Source: Marisa cornuarietis
Lineage: Eukaryota; Mollusca; Gastropoda; Architaenioglossa; Ampullariidae
NCBI GenBank assembly: GCA_004794655.1
Contig: SMMW01000496.1
Span: 331,576-395,575, forward strand
Direction of reading: 5' to 3'
Length of the DNA: 64,000 nt
The position numbers and the translations under genes are program-made. The notes under the pieces are model-generated. The model ran no database searches, was not told where the DNA came from, and worked only from the letters and a program-made list of their open reading frames with translations. Position 1 is the first letter of the stretch, and every line of letters begins with the position of its first letter. This document shows, in pieces, positions 1 to 13,000 of this stretch.

Positions 1-857
1 AACATTAATAGGTATATAAATGAGACATTCTTGACATGTACATAAGATTCCCAACAAAATTCTAAATGGCTTTAAAATGGCAATCAGAGAAAATGAAACT
101 ACCAAGCTGACCATCACTAGAGCTGTTGATGCATTAGCGTTCACTCTATGAATAAACTCCACATCATGAGTCAGAACATTTAACAAAGAAGCCTGTAAGT
201 TGCAACACAAGGTAGAGATGTCACAACAGGAAGAGGAAGAACAGTTCAAGTGCTCTCTATTTTCTTGATCCATGAAACACAGCAGCAACAGTGCATTAGA
301 GTGATCTACAGATTGCAGCACAAGGCTGTGTTTATCATTTATTACATTTTCACAGTAATTCTACCAACAGTCACAAGTATCAAACTTATTTCTAGATTAG
401 CGTAGCAGGTACCCTTCCAGCACAAAACTATCTATCATGATTCATTATGACGACGATGATGATGATGATGATGATGTCAATTTATATTGCAAAAGAATGC
501 AAGATAAGCAGAGTTACTGGATAAATACTATGGTAGCCATTTATCCTTGATGGGATCTATTAAGTCAGTTTTGATAAACTAAAGACTTCAACAAGCTTTA
601 GTTTCTGAATTTAAAATCACATAAGCTTTTGACTTTTTTAACACCATCAATGGTAGTTAAGACTATGCCATCAAGCAAAACCTACAGGTGATAAATACAA
701 GAAACCAGACAGAAAGATTGAGATGCTTTTAATACTAAATACAATTTCACAACTCAGATCTTATATCAAATATTTTAAGTAATAATCTGCTGCTTCTCTG
801 TGAATGAATCATACCTTCTGAAGTAATTTATTTTCTACTGTGTGTTCGTTCATTCAC
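1..857. other. ANKS1 intron, partial; (GAT)n microsatellite
   Basis: AT-rich sequence with no exon recognised on either strand. A GAC/GAT trinucleotide run lies at about 449-477. Confidence 0.6.
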
Positions 858-1053
858 CTTGTGATAATTCACAGTCTGTGTGGCTGGACACCTGATCAGC
901 TTTAATCTGCGAGTCTCCTTGTTTTGTACTGGTCTCAGGCTCTGAAGGCTGGGATGTCAGTGCCATCTTCTCTCCCCCAGATTCTGATGTTGAGGAAGTT
1001 GTCAAAAGATTGGCATCCGTGATTGTCTCCATATTCTTAGACTTCCGCTTGTC
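858..1053 (-). CDS. ANKS1: ANKS1 exon 13 (linker; last exon seen)
   Basis: Acceptor atgacag before 1053, donor gtgaat at 857. It reads DKRKSKNMETITDANLL followed by Ser/Thr/Glu-rich sequence. Residues 581-645, leaving one carried base. A basic DKRKSK patch sits at its start. The SAM and PTB exons are expected beyond the left edge of the window. Confidence 0.68.
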
Positions 1054-4000
1054 CTGTCATATGCAAAAAACACCTAAAGCTAATGTAAGAAAACTAAAGG
1101 TAAAAAGGGTGTTCCTGACTGCACTGTCATTACTTATGATTGCCGAGCAGAAGTTGTCTTATCGGTTTATGAGTTCCAGTCATGATAGATATGTTTTATA
1201 TAAGATGTGCAAGAATCAGTCTTCAATTCAAAGGAGGAGCCTAGTTATATGATGAAGTTTTTTATGACGTCCTTAAAAACTGTTATGATGCAACGTTCTT
1301 TCCTACTCCATGCTTCACTCTGCTTTTATAGAAAAAAAGAAAAAACCATATAGTGTCAAAGCATGCAGAAGCTGCTGCCCTTGAATGAAAATTCTGGATT
1401 TAAATTATTCATTATTAGATGTGAATTACAAATTCATACATGACATCTGCTACACAGTCTAGTTTAACAGATCCTTTCAGTGCTCATTCTTATATAAAAC
1501 AAATACTGCAAAAATACAACAATAATGCAACAAAGATTTACAAAATGTTTTATTAACCATATGTGAGCATATCAGATGTATTAATCGTACATCACTAGAA
1601 GAAGTGCACTATAAGTTCCATGGTGCATACCTGACCCAGGAGTCTTGTGTTCATAGATCAGGCACTCTCATTCCACTCTGAAAACTATCTCGTCTCACTC
1701 TTATTTTTTGTCTCGATTCTCTCCCCTGTCCCATCTCTCTCTCTCTCTCATACACACACAAAAACGGATGGCGCAGATGTCAAACTAAGAGCAAAGGCAA
1801 ATAAGCAGCTGTGGTGAATAGCTTTAATACCTGTGGATTTATCTTGAGGTGGATACCATGCATTGCTGTGCTCGGTGAAGGTGGGGGACAGTCTGGTGTT
1901 GGGGGTTGGGGATAGTTGGTGGGAGAAAGAGGTAGATCAGGCAGATCACTGTCAGTGCCAGCACTACAAGACCCAGAACTATCTCTTTTCTTGCTTCCAT
2001 CCAGTTGCAGAGATTTTGGTTTCCCATGCTTGCCTTCAATATCTGATGAGAAGTTGTAGTACATTGCAAATAATACTTTTTTATATATTAAAAAGGACTA
2101 GTTAAAAAGCAAAGAGAACAGAACGTTTTCTAAATTTATCACTAAAGAAAGGGATTATAATCAGTGCCTAGATTGCAAAACATATCCTTCTTGAAGCCAA
2201 GCTAAAAATCTACAAAATAAAAATAAAGGAAAATTGGTCAAAATGTTGGATTAAGTCAAAAATGAATCATCAAAATAGGGAAAACATTTGAAATCTCGAA
2301 ATTTCCTTCACTACAATGATCTTCACTTTGCATGGCATCTGTATGTTGACTTGCTGTCTTAATAATGGTTCAGACTAGTGTGCATGCATGGTTGCACGTG
2401 TCTTTGCATGCAAGCATTTAAACCTATGTGCTCATGTTCTAAGCAAATGTGCACACCCCCTCCACATCCCCAGGTGTATGTAGGCAGCTGTGCATGCATC
2501 CATGCATATTTGTGCAGATGCACATTTATGGTGGCACTGGATGAAATAATAACATTAACTCCAGCTTCTTTTCAAACACAGCATTAACATGCCATGGGAT
2601 AGGGTGGCTTAAGACTGTCAATATTAAAATGTAAAAAAAAAAATTATAATACTTCTCAACTTTCATTAAACTGACATTAACCAGACAATTCTTCTTAGAT
2701 TAGTGACCAGGGAAACAATTTGTGAATTAACTGCTATAAACTTTCTCATAAATGTGAATCTACCAAACTGTTACGTTAAGCATGTCATGAGGTAGTTGGT
2801 GATACATTACTGACCAGACATACCTTCTTCTGCAGCTATTCCACCCCCATGGCAATCAGTTCTTTCGATACACTTTTCTGCATCCAAGTCTTTAGCACTT
2901 GCACTGCTCAGGGATGGACTCTCATGCCCACTACAGTTTGCCTTTATCACAGATATACACGTCTTGGTGTCATCTTCTTTTGACATTCCGATTGTAAAAG
3001 TAGATGAAGCTCTGTCAAATTCTACATTCACATACTCAGTTCGAGTCTGTTCAGTCACACATGGCACAGGGTCTGACAAAGTTTCTTCCACTTGTTCCAT
3101 GCTATTTGACTGGCCTGGTGCACAGGTGGTAGAAGCACCATCACTATTCTGGGTAGCTTCTGTTCTACGCACACTGGGTGTTTTTCTGGGTGGTTTCTTT
3201 GGTTGCTCCTGAGCAAAGCACAACAATTATTGTTTCATTCTCTTAGCTCTTTAGCATACAAGAGTATGGACAAAGCAAAGTGATTAAGTTATCGGTGTTG
3301 GTTCCTTTACAAAATTCTTTCTAACACACACTCTTGTTCTCTACCATTCTCTCTCCTATGTCTTTTTTTTTTTTTACTGTTGTTATTTGAAAATTTCATT
3401 CCATGCAGTCAATAAATTTTTACAGAATTTAACATTTACAGTTTCATTCAAAACACTTCTCACTATTAAAACATTCTTTCAGTATGTTCAAAATACTCTT
3501 CCAAGTCTTTCAGGGAAAGTGATAATGAAAGATAGGAAAAGAAAAAGAGGACTTCCCAATAATAATATTTCAGTGTACGACTTGAAAAATAAATTAAATA
3601 AATCCACATTATTACTTTTTATGCTATATTTCTTAATAAATTAAAAATACTTTTACTTAACATTTTTTTTAAAAAAAAAACATGAGCAGAGGGTAAATTG
3701 TTTCTCCATATGCATAAATATAGCATGATGATTAAATATAACACTTTATCAGCACACATCTTCTTACACTCCAAATAAGATCTGTTTTTCAGAAAGAATA
3801 AAGTGTCATCATTATTCCTTGTTACTCCTCGAAGAGCATAGGGCCGCAAAATGTGCATTTAATGGCCAAGACACAGAGATCTTTTATGAATAAAAAAGCA
3901 AACTGACATTGCTATAAAGATAATTAGTTGGCTCTTCCTCAACCACATACAGAACATTTGGGAGGGTTAACATTTTCTTAGTGTTTGTTGGTAAAACTTC

Positions 4001-7000
4001 TATAAATAGTTCCTAGGCAAAAACCTTTCAGTTGTCTGTTGTTGACTTACAGCAACAGGTTTATTAAGTAAAAGTTTCTATTGTATCCAGAGGCATACTT
4101 TGGGGGTGGCAACTGGGGAAACCGCCCCAGGATCCAAGCCTAAAGGGGACCCTGTGATAGGAGATTCATGTGGTAGGTATATAGCCTACACTTACAGCTC
4201 TCGGCCCACATATGACACTCGCCCAGGGCCCAGGAGAACCCTGCATACTGCTACGGCCCCCTCTGATTACATCTTTTCAAAATTAACATTCCATTTGCAG
4301 CGTGCTCAAGTTATATGTTGCTATTTTATTTTGTTCAAAGCGTAATTAGATCTGTGGCACAATCCTAGGCAGTCACATGATCAGATGATGCAACACACCA
4401 TATTACATCATACCATCAGGTATTAAGGAATTCAAGATTTCTTTTTGTAAATAAAGATGAATCTTTGTGAAAGGCATCATGATGTGGTGTAATATTGGCC
4501 AACACAGGTAAGCTAGATGAAGATTCATGCCAAATACAATTGTGGAGAAATTAATGTAGTTGGTTGGCATGGATCGCACACACGGCGATAGTCACCAAGT
4601 GATAACCCTAGTAACCAAGCTGCTAAGGCTTTGATTGGCTTAAATATGGGGAGAGGAGTTAAGTTAGGCTGTCTAAGGATACCTGCATGTTTCTGCGGTA
4701 GCCACCTGAGAGAGAACAGAGCTGTATGGAGACAGCAGACATTCACTCCAAACCATTAGTGACTCCACTTTCAAGGAAATCCTTCTAAGGCAACCCATCA
4801 GACTGAAGCGAGTTGTATGGAGATGGCAGAAATTTACTGCAAACCGCTACTGACTCTACTTCTAAGAGAACATTCTGAGGCAACATGTCAGAAAAAAGCA
4901 AGTTATACGAAGATGGCAAACATTTACTGCAAACCATTGCTTCACTCCTGAGAGATTGATTCTGTGGCAAGTGGGGGAAAGTGGGGGAAAACTGACTGGT
5001 ACGGTTTTAGCAGGAGTTTTTACTGCAAACTGTCAGTGTCTCAGCTATTGAGGATAGATTCTGCTGCAAGTCATCAGAGAGAATTGCTGCGAACTGGTAG
5101 CATCTTCACTAACGAGGGGTAGCTCCTATGAGTCAGGTGTTGAGCTGAGGGACAGAAGCAACTGGGCTGAACTCCAAATTCAGACCTACGGATCTCTAAC
5201 TTTATAAACATCAATTTGGACAAATTATTGTGCCATTTCGTACTGGATACCGGGTCACCTGTTCTTGGACTATCTGATCATCGGATCATCTGTTCACCCA
5301 TTCATCACATCTTTGAACTGTTGGATAATAGGTTACTTGTTCCCCTAATCTGGATTATCTGATCATCAGGTAAGTGACACTGCCGCAGAAGGCATAAGAT
5401 CCACAGTACCATTTCCTTGATTAATTTTTTTTCATTATTTTTTACACATTAAATGTGGTAACTGTTGGCTGGACCATTCTGCTTGAAAAAAGTAAAAGAA
5501 TGCTGTGCGGTGTGGTCGAATGCAGATGTACACACACGCTCGCAACCAATCATAAGTGTACTCTTCACCCAAAATGTTACATTCTTTAGAAATCCTTTCA
5601 GCAGAGACACGCTCTCAAAGCATCAACTGCATAGATTTATCTTCCTTCCTAATTATCTCCCATTTGCTGGCTTACTTCAGTTCTTTTTTGCAATTTTAAT
5701 ATGTTGTTCATTTGATATGTTGAAATAATCTGAACAATGAAAATTAATAAATTATTTTCGAAGTATTAATTGTACAATGCATTAAAGGTAAAGCAAAATG
5801 AAAAAGAAAAAGCAAACTGCACAAAATTTAATATACCCTATTTCCTGACATCGGACTGGCTTCTCTCGATCTTGACTGGCTCCTTGCAGATGCCTCTACT
5901 ATCAGATGGCCTGAACCTGTTATATCATGACAAGAAGAGAGTAAGCGAGAGTGCAAGCACACACGAATACATATCAAATGTCATGAATGTGTAGGCAGGT
6001 TTGTGCATGCATATATAACAGGCATATTATGTTATGTTATGTATATTATGTGCATTGTACAGGCACCTCAAACTGCCCTAGAAAAAGCTAACACTTTACA
6101 GATAGTGTAATTAATATTACTATTATTGCAGACCAAGGCAAATGTTTTTAAAGATAAATATTTTTTAAATTACTAGTCTAAACCCAGTACAAGAAACTTC
6201 CAGAAGTCTGAGTGAACAAAAACCTCTTCCCCATCTCTGTTCTTGTCATTCAACATCTACAAACATAACCATGCACAGGTTAAACCTGTGCCTTTATTCA
6301 TGTCTGTGGTCCAGCCAAATTAGCATATGGCTGCTGCTTTCCCATTGTCACATCTATGTATGTTCCTGAGGCAGTATTTTTGACCTCTTAAAAACAAGTA
6401 TATACATAACAAGCATTTTGTAAGACTGGGTTTGGTTTGGATTATAATAAGACTGAAATACACTTCATCGGCTATTTTCACTCGTACATTTTATATGGTC
6501 ACTGCACGTACAGTGACAACACAATACAGAGGCTATAGAAAAGCAGGTATTGATACTGTAACTGGGCTTAAAGCGTTAAAATTCATGCCCTTGTGTGAAA
6601 GTCTGAAAACACACATAACAAAAATACAACGCTTGATGGCAAGTCATATAGCAATTCTTTTTCATCTTAATATTAACTCCAGAAATAAACTGAAAAGCAA
6701 TCCTAGCCTTGCCATTAAGTTCAAATTAGAATGACCAATATGCACAAACTTCAGGCAATCCTTATAATACACCATGCCAGCAAAGTGCAAGCAACAAGTC
6801 CAGGCACCCACAAATACATATTGGCTGACTCACCTATTTCAAGGGGCATGGATTCTCGCTTGGAGATGTCCACTGGCCGAAGAGATATTCTTGGTGGAAG
6901 TGGTGGTGGTGATAACTGCTCTCCTTGAGTATGGGTACTGGGACCATAAAAAAATGTTATTTAAGGTTATTTGTTTGAGTAAATTTATTTGACTCATTTA

Positions 7001-10000
7001 ACTTCTGAGTTACCTAGATCCACAGCAAAGGCTGTCATTAACATAATAGTGGTGACCTGCATTGCTGATTTCAATAGAGGACATACTGCTCACCAATGCC
7101 CTGCAGGCAGGCTAAAGTGACTTTAATTAAATTATAATTTTTGACTTTGTTACTTTTCTTTCTTTACTTTACATGAGAAATCATTGAATGAACATGGCAG
7201 GAAACTGCCAAATCATTTCTCTATAGACAGTGTTTACCATCCATTAAATTTATCAAACCAAACCTCTAGTTAAGATTTGGGAGGGGTTTCCAGACCCTAA
7301 ATTAAAAAAAAAAAGGCAAATCATCACCTGAGCATATTTGCAAGATGGGTTGTGTCTGGACTGACACCTGGATAAACAGTACGAGTTTTAGGTACAGGAT
7401 GGAAAGTGCCAGAAGCCGTGACATCTTCCTGCACAGAACTCCCTGGACCTGGAATTCCATTCTCATCCTTCTCGCCGTCAGAGTCTGGTGTCCGCTGACT
7501 GTTGACATGACCTGCAGACATGAAAATTTAAAATAGTCTAGAGACTTGGGCGACATCATAGCATTCTGGCTGTTGCTAAGGTTACTAGTTTAAGGCCTAC
7601 AGCTGGAAAATTCCACTTTCCTGTTCGCCCAGCAGCTTCTTACCCAGAAATGGGTACTTAATTCATGCAGGAAGGTAAAGGTAGCAAACTGAGAAGCTAT
7701 GACTGCTTTTCATATATTGTGGCTTTTGACATGGTGAACCACTTACCTTCACCGCCCTTGAAGGCACTAGGCTACAGGATTATTTGCCTTAGTTTCTTTT
7801 TACCTTAAGACTTAAAAAAAGTGGGGAAAAAACCCCAAAACCAACATTTCTAATATATCTGGGCAGCTGAAGTACATCTTCCCCAAACACTATGTCACAA
7901 AATTTATTTCTCTCAAACTTCACCTCCTATAGCCTTGCCTGCTTCATGTTCTTAAGTTTTGCACCCTTTCCCCTCTCAGTCTCAAATAGTGTAGCTTTTT
8001 CATGGCCATGGTAATTTTCTTTCAGTGAAGTCTTTACTTATTAAATCAAGCGAACCTACTCTTAGACATAAACTAAATGGAAACACTATATGAGCTTCAC
8101 ATGTGCTTTGAAAGTCTGTAAAGCCATTAACAGTGGCTCACCACTGATAATCTGCAGAGCATCCTTTGTCAGTCTAGAGTTGATCGACCTCAAAATGTCT
8201 TCTGCTGTCATTCCATTCTTTGCTTGAGCCCATACATCCACTCCTGCAAAATAGTTTAGTTGCTGATAAAGGGTGTTTTTATGAGGGTTCATTATAGCTG
8301 TAATTAAAAATTTAAGCATCTGTTGTTGTTACAGGCTTTGTTATGCCCTTTACTTTTTTTAAATTATGCGATACTTTTTTAATGGGCAGAAGTAAAGCAT
8401 CCTCAAGGCAATGTTCACACAAAACAGAATTCTCAAATTATGTCCATAATGTCGGATACATTGTGTTAAATGCAGTGTGGTTTCCAAAATCCAGCATTCT
8501 CTGAACATATGATGTTGGACATCATGTAATCAGAAAAATTAGTACAATTCTGGTTAGGGTACAACTTTATGGATTACAGATGTATAAGATGCAACAACCC
8601 TCTCAAAATAGACCAGTCAAACCCCTTGCAAACATTACTTGTTAGCCATTTTAGCATCTCTAATCAATATCATTTCCCTTTTTAACTAATGTGAAAAACA
8701 TTTCTTTTCTCTGTTAGATTTTTATCAAGTTGGGTAGAGAAATATGTGCACAGACATGCATCATTCTGACATCTCCTTAGAAAACAGACTTGTCTCTAGG
8801 CAACAAGGCAAATAACTCTGGCTAAAGACCATCACACACATATATTGGTTCAGTGTATTTACCTCGAGGTTATTACACGTTTATTGCAGATGCATTTAAA
8901 CAGTAAATCAATGCATTCAGAGCAATTTCTTACAGATATTTTCTTTTTTTAATCCATTTGTTAGCTCATACCTCTATCCAAAAGCAGCTTGATCACATCC
9001 AGTTTACAGGATGTGGCTGCTTCATGCAATGCAGTCCCATTATCCGTCTGAAACATGGGTTAGTTAACACTTTAACCACATGCTGTGCAACTAGACATTT
9101 ACAATGTTAGATGGTAAACATTTAATGACATGCAAACACTATTAAACTGTCCTACAAACACAATGCTTTTGGAAAAGAATCTCAAAATGCTCACACAAAG
9201 ATTCAGCCTGTAATGATAAAATAATAATTCCTTATTGTCAATATTTAGCAATCAAACTTAAATTAACATGTTTTAATTATTTGACATAGACTAAATCCTG
9301 AATAAAATTCTTGTGCCCAAGACTTCATAGGAGAGAAATGACAACTTTTTTTTCATGGAAAAAAGTTCTGTACTAGTGATTACTATGCTCCATGTGAAAT
9401 GCAGGCTACTTTCAATGAAAAGTTTATCTTGCCTGTAAAGACATCTGCAGGCCACTGTAAGTGAAGTATATGCCACATATAAATACAGTGGCGTTCTGCT
9501 GAAAGATAAAAGACACTATCCTGCATCACTGACTAAGTGGGACCCCATTCTGGGTCAGGTGCACAGCCTGGGAGGACTCTACTGCCAAGATCTCATGGAA
9601 GGAGATGAAACTGGAAATGGACACCACCCAACCTGTGATAAGATCAAATCAGCGACCACAAAGCTGAAATGTTGCAAAGGTCTTGAGGGTATTCCTGCAG
9701 GTCTACAATCTGGGTAGCAGCATGTCACAGAGATGTGACATGAGGCTAATAGTCAGTACAGCGCGGCGGTGGCCAAGTCGCACCTGGCGCCAAGTAATAG
9801 GGGTTTTTTTCTTTAGACAGTGAGAAAAGAAAGGGGAATGAGTATTTAGTTAATTCTCGCCAGCCAGTGCTTCACTTCCTAAAGAGACATGGCAAGTGGA
9901 GAGACAATGCGTGTGGGGGAGTGAAGGCTGTGTCTTCCTAGAAAGGTGCATTGTTATATTTTTTTTTTAGTATCTCGGATTTGTTTGCATAAGGTGAATT

Positions 10001-13000
10001 TTTCCTGTATGTTTTTTTTAAAGAGAGATATAGATATGTATTAGTAATTTCTTTTGTTGTAACTTTCAATAGGCGCAGTCTGTGAGGCCGGGTGATGGAC
10101 TGTCAAGTATACGGACTATGAGGCCGGGAGATGGGCCCTAATGTCTTTGAGGCCGGGTGATGGTGGGCCGTAAAGTCTGCGGACTACGAGGGCCAGGTGA
10201 CGGGCCTTAAAGTCTACGAGGCTGGCAGATGCCATGGAATGTCTGAAGAGGTTTTTTTGTGATTGTTGTTTTGTGAGTTAGTCGAAGTTTTGTGATTTTG
10301 TCCTGTAGTATGTGTTGGTGGCTCGTTCCAAGAGGCATCACTATTTTGTGAAGACGTCTGGCCCCAAGAGGCAACCCTTGTGTTATGAGGTTGGGTGGTT
10401 CGTCCCGAGACAGCACCATTTGAGTAAAACCTCTGGCCCTGAGAGGCAGCGTTTGTGTTTGAAGGTTGGATTGTTCGTCCCCAGAGACAGCGCTGACCGA
10501 GACTCTATGCAGTATTCACAGACTTGACCAAGGCCTTTGATACAGTGAATAGGACATGCTATGCAAGCTGGGGTGCTCACCCAAATTCTCGCCTTGCTGA
10601 AGTAGCTCCATGAGGACAAGCAGGACCAGCTAAAGCACAACTGGCAACAGTCAACACTTTACCCAAGCAGTGGAGGCTTTTGACTTTACTCAAGTTTGAA
10701 AAAAAAAGATGTATCAAACCCTCCACAAGTGAGCTACACTTAATATAAGTCAGCAAAGAACACCATGGCATCTATTGTGTCAAAAATTACTTCTCCTAAA
10801 CCATTGTCTCCTTTGATCACCTCCAGAGACAAATCTTGAAGAGTCACTCGCAGTAAACTTTCACCAAAATCCAGGCCTAGAGATCCATTGCCATTTTGAC
10901 AGTTTTAGGGAGCAGAAGTACAGGTTCTATGCAAGAAGCATGTGACAGCTGAGGTGGCATCACCAGTGATATCTGTAGTTCATCATGGGCACCAGATTAA
11001 AGGACACCAACAACAAAGTACTGGAGTAGGCAAACCTGCCCATTAGTGAGGTCATGCTACTGACCTAGCCGCTCTGCTGGACTATTTTGTTATCGACATG
11101 GGGTGGGTGAGGGGGTGGGAGAGGGGTGACCGCCCACATGCCCAAAGCTGACGGTCTGTGCAAAGGTGAGCACACAAAAGATGACCCTTGTAAACACTTC
11201 AAGGACCAACTGAAGTTCAAGCAGTCCTGCAACAAGTTGGAGCTTGCTGGTCCATAGCCACCAAACATGCAGTCAGTCCTGTGAGGCCTCATGGAGGAAA
11301 AGGAAAGAAGCCTTAGCACAATCACCTACAAGTGAATTTCAGTGCCACATCTGCCACAAGATCTGCTGTGTGGATCAGCCTCCTGAGTCGTTAAAGAGCA
11401 TGCAATCACTGAACTGCCTTGCCCCTAAAAATCTTCTCATGCAAAGTCATAGCCTACTACTACTACATGGCTCAATCCCTTGCGTCATTCTCTACCACCT
11501 TGTTTCATACTAATTTGCTTCTCAATTCAGTCACACAAGAGACTTTGGTATTTATACAAAATGCTATTTAAATGGAATTGTGATAAGAAAAAGCACACTG
11601 GTAAAAAGTTATTATGAAACTAAGAAAGCATTCTTGCCTCCTGAAAACTGTTACCATGGACATTCTAACTCAGTACAATTAACCAATTAAAAAAAAGAAA
11701 CTACAAGACAAAATGATTTAAATAAGTTCATTAAATCTGCACTGATTTAAAACATTAAAACATTAGGCCCACCAGATTAGAATAATTTATGCAACATGCT
11801 GGCTGAACACATGCTCAACCACTGTAAATGCATAAACAGATCCTGACTGTCAACCAACATGCACAATTTGACACTGTCTTTTTTTCGGGGGTGGGGGGGC
11901 TACATTAAGTTATCCAAATTTTACAAATATTAGTATAAAAATTAACCATACCCATCCACCAAGGCAACCTTGTTGCATGCACTTCGAATATGAGTTTTCC
12001 ATTTTTCTTTGTGTTCTCTTCTTTTGGTCACTGTTAATTAATTGGACTAAACAATGTAGTGTATTATTAATGTTTCTTAGAAAGAATATAATTTGCAGTA
12101 GAAATTTCTCTACAGGATGATGACCTACTTAAATGAACACTTACCTTCCACTACATTTTAAATTTTCACTAATATAAAAATTATGTATTAGAATTATTAA
12201 ATCATTAAATATTAGCTCTAAGTTTATTTGAAGGGGGAGGGGGTAATTGGTGTTTTACGTGGAGCCAGCAACTAAGGCTATATCACGACAAGGCAGTCAG
12301 CCCTGTAAACAGATGCTACATGCAGAGAAAGAGCAGCTTGCCCAAGATGACAGCTGAACCCAGGACAGCCAATCTTCACTGTATTGGTGACTGTTGTGCC
12401 ACCGGACTGCCATGTTTATACAGGGAAAACACCCAAAGGTCTTATAACCTTTGAAGGAAACAAGCTACTTAACTGAGTGGTCACCTGGTAACCTGAATAA
12501 AATATAACTCTTGTGATTATATTCTAAAATATCCACTACTGAGAACTACTTTTCCCAAGCAAATTTAACAATATCACCAGGAATTACAGAAATATGCATA
12601 TGTGATCTCCCAAAGGCAGCAAATTCCAGAAAATGTGACCAGAAATAAAAGTTTCATTAAACGTTCAAGCTTTATATAATGCTTTTATTGACAGTAATGA
12701 AGGAATCATTAGCAGCAGTAAAATGTGATTTCCTGTCACTGACAATGTTGATAAACAGACTAAGATAATCATGCCTTGTAAACAAATATTGATCAAAAAT
12801 TATTCAGGCTTAAAAATAACTTTTTAAAAATAAAGAATCCACGGAGAAGCCAATTAAATTTAAAAAAGACATTTTGAGAAAAGAGTCCACCAAACCAAAA
12901 TGTGAGGAATTGCAGTAAAATAATTTGCAGGCAACAAAAATATTTTTAAAATACTCTCAAGCCATCACCTTTTCTTCGCCACAAATCTTAGATGGGCTCC

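Noticed and set aside
4690..5110. CRISPR array
   Set aside because: The ~90-bp units repeat over their whole length with no repeat/spacer alternation, and the DNA is eukaryotic.
7328..7367. Longer form of ANKS1 exon 8 ending at gtgatg
   Set aside because: It leaves a phase that puts a stop codon into exon 9 with every visible acceptor; kept only as a possible alternative end.
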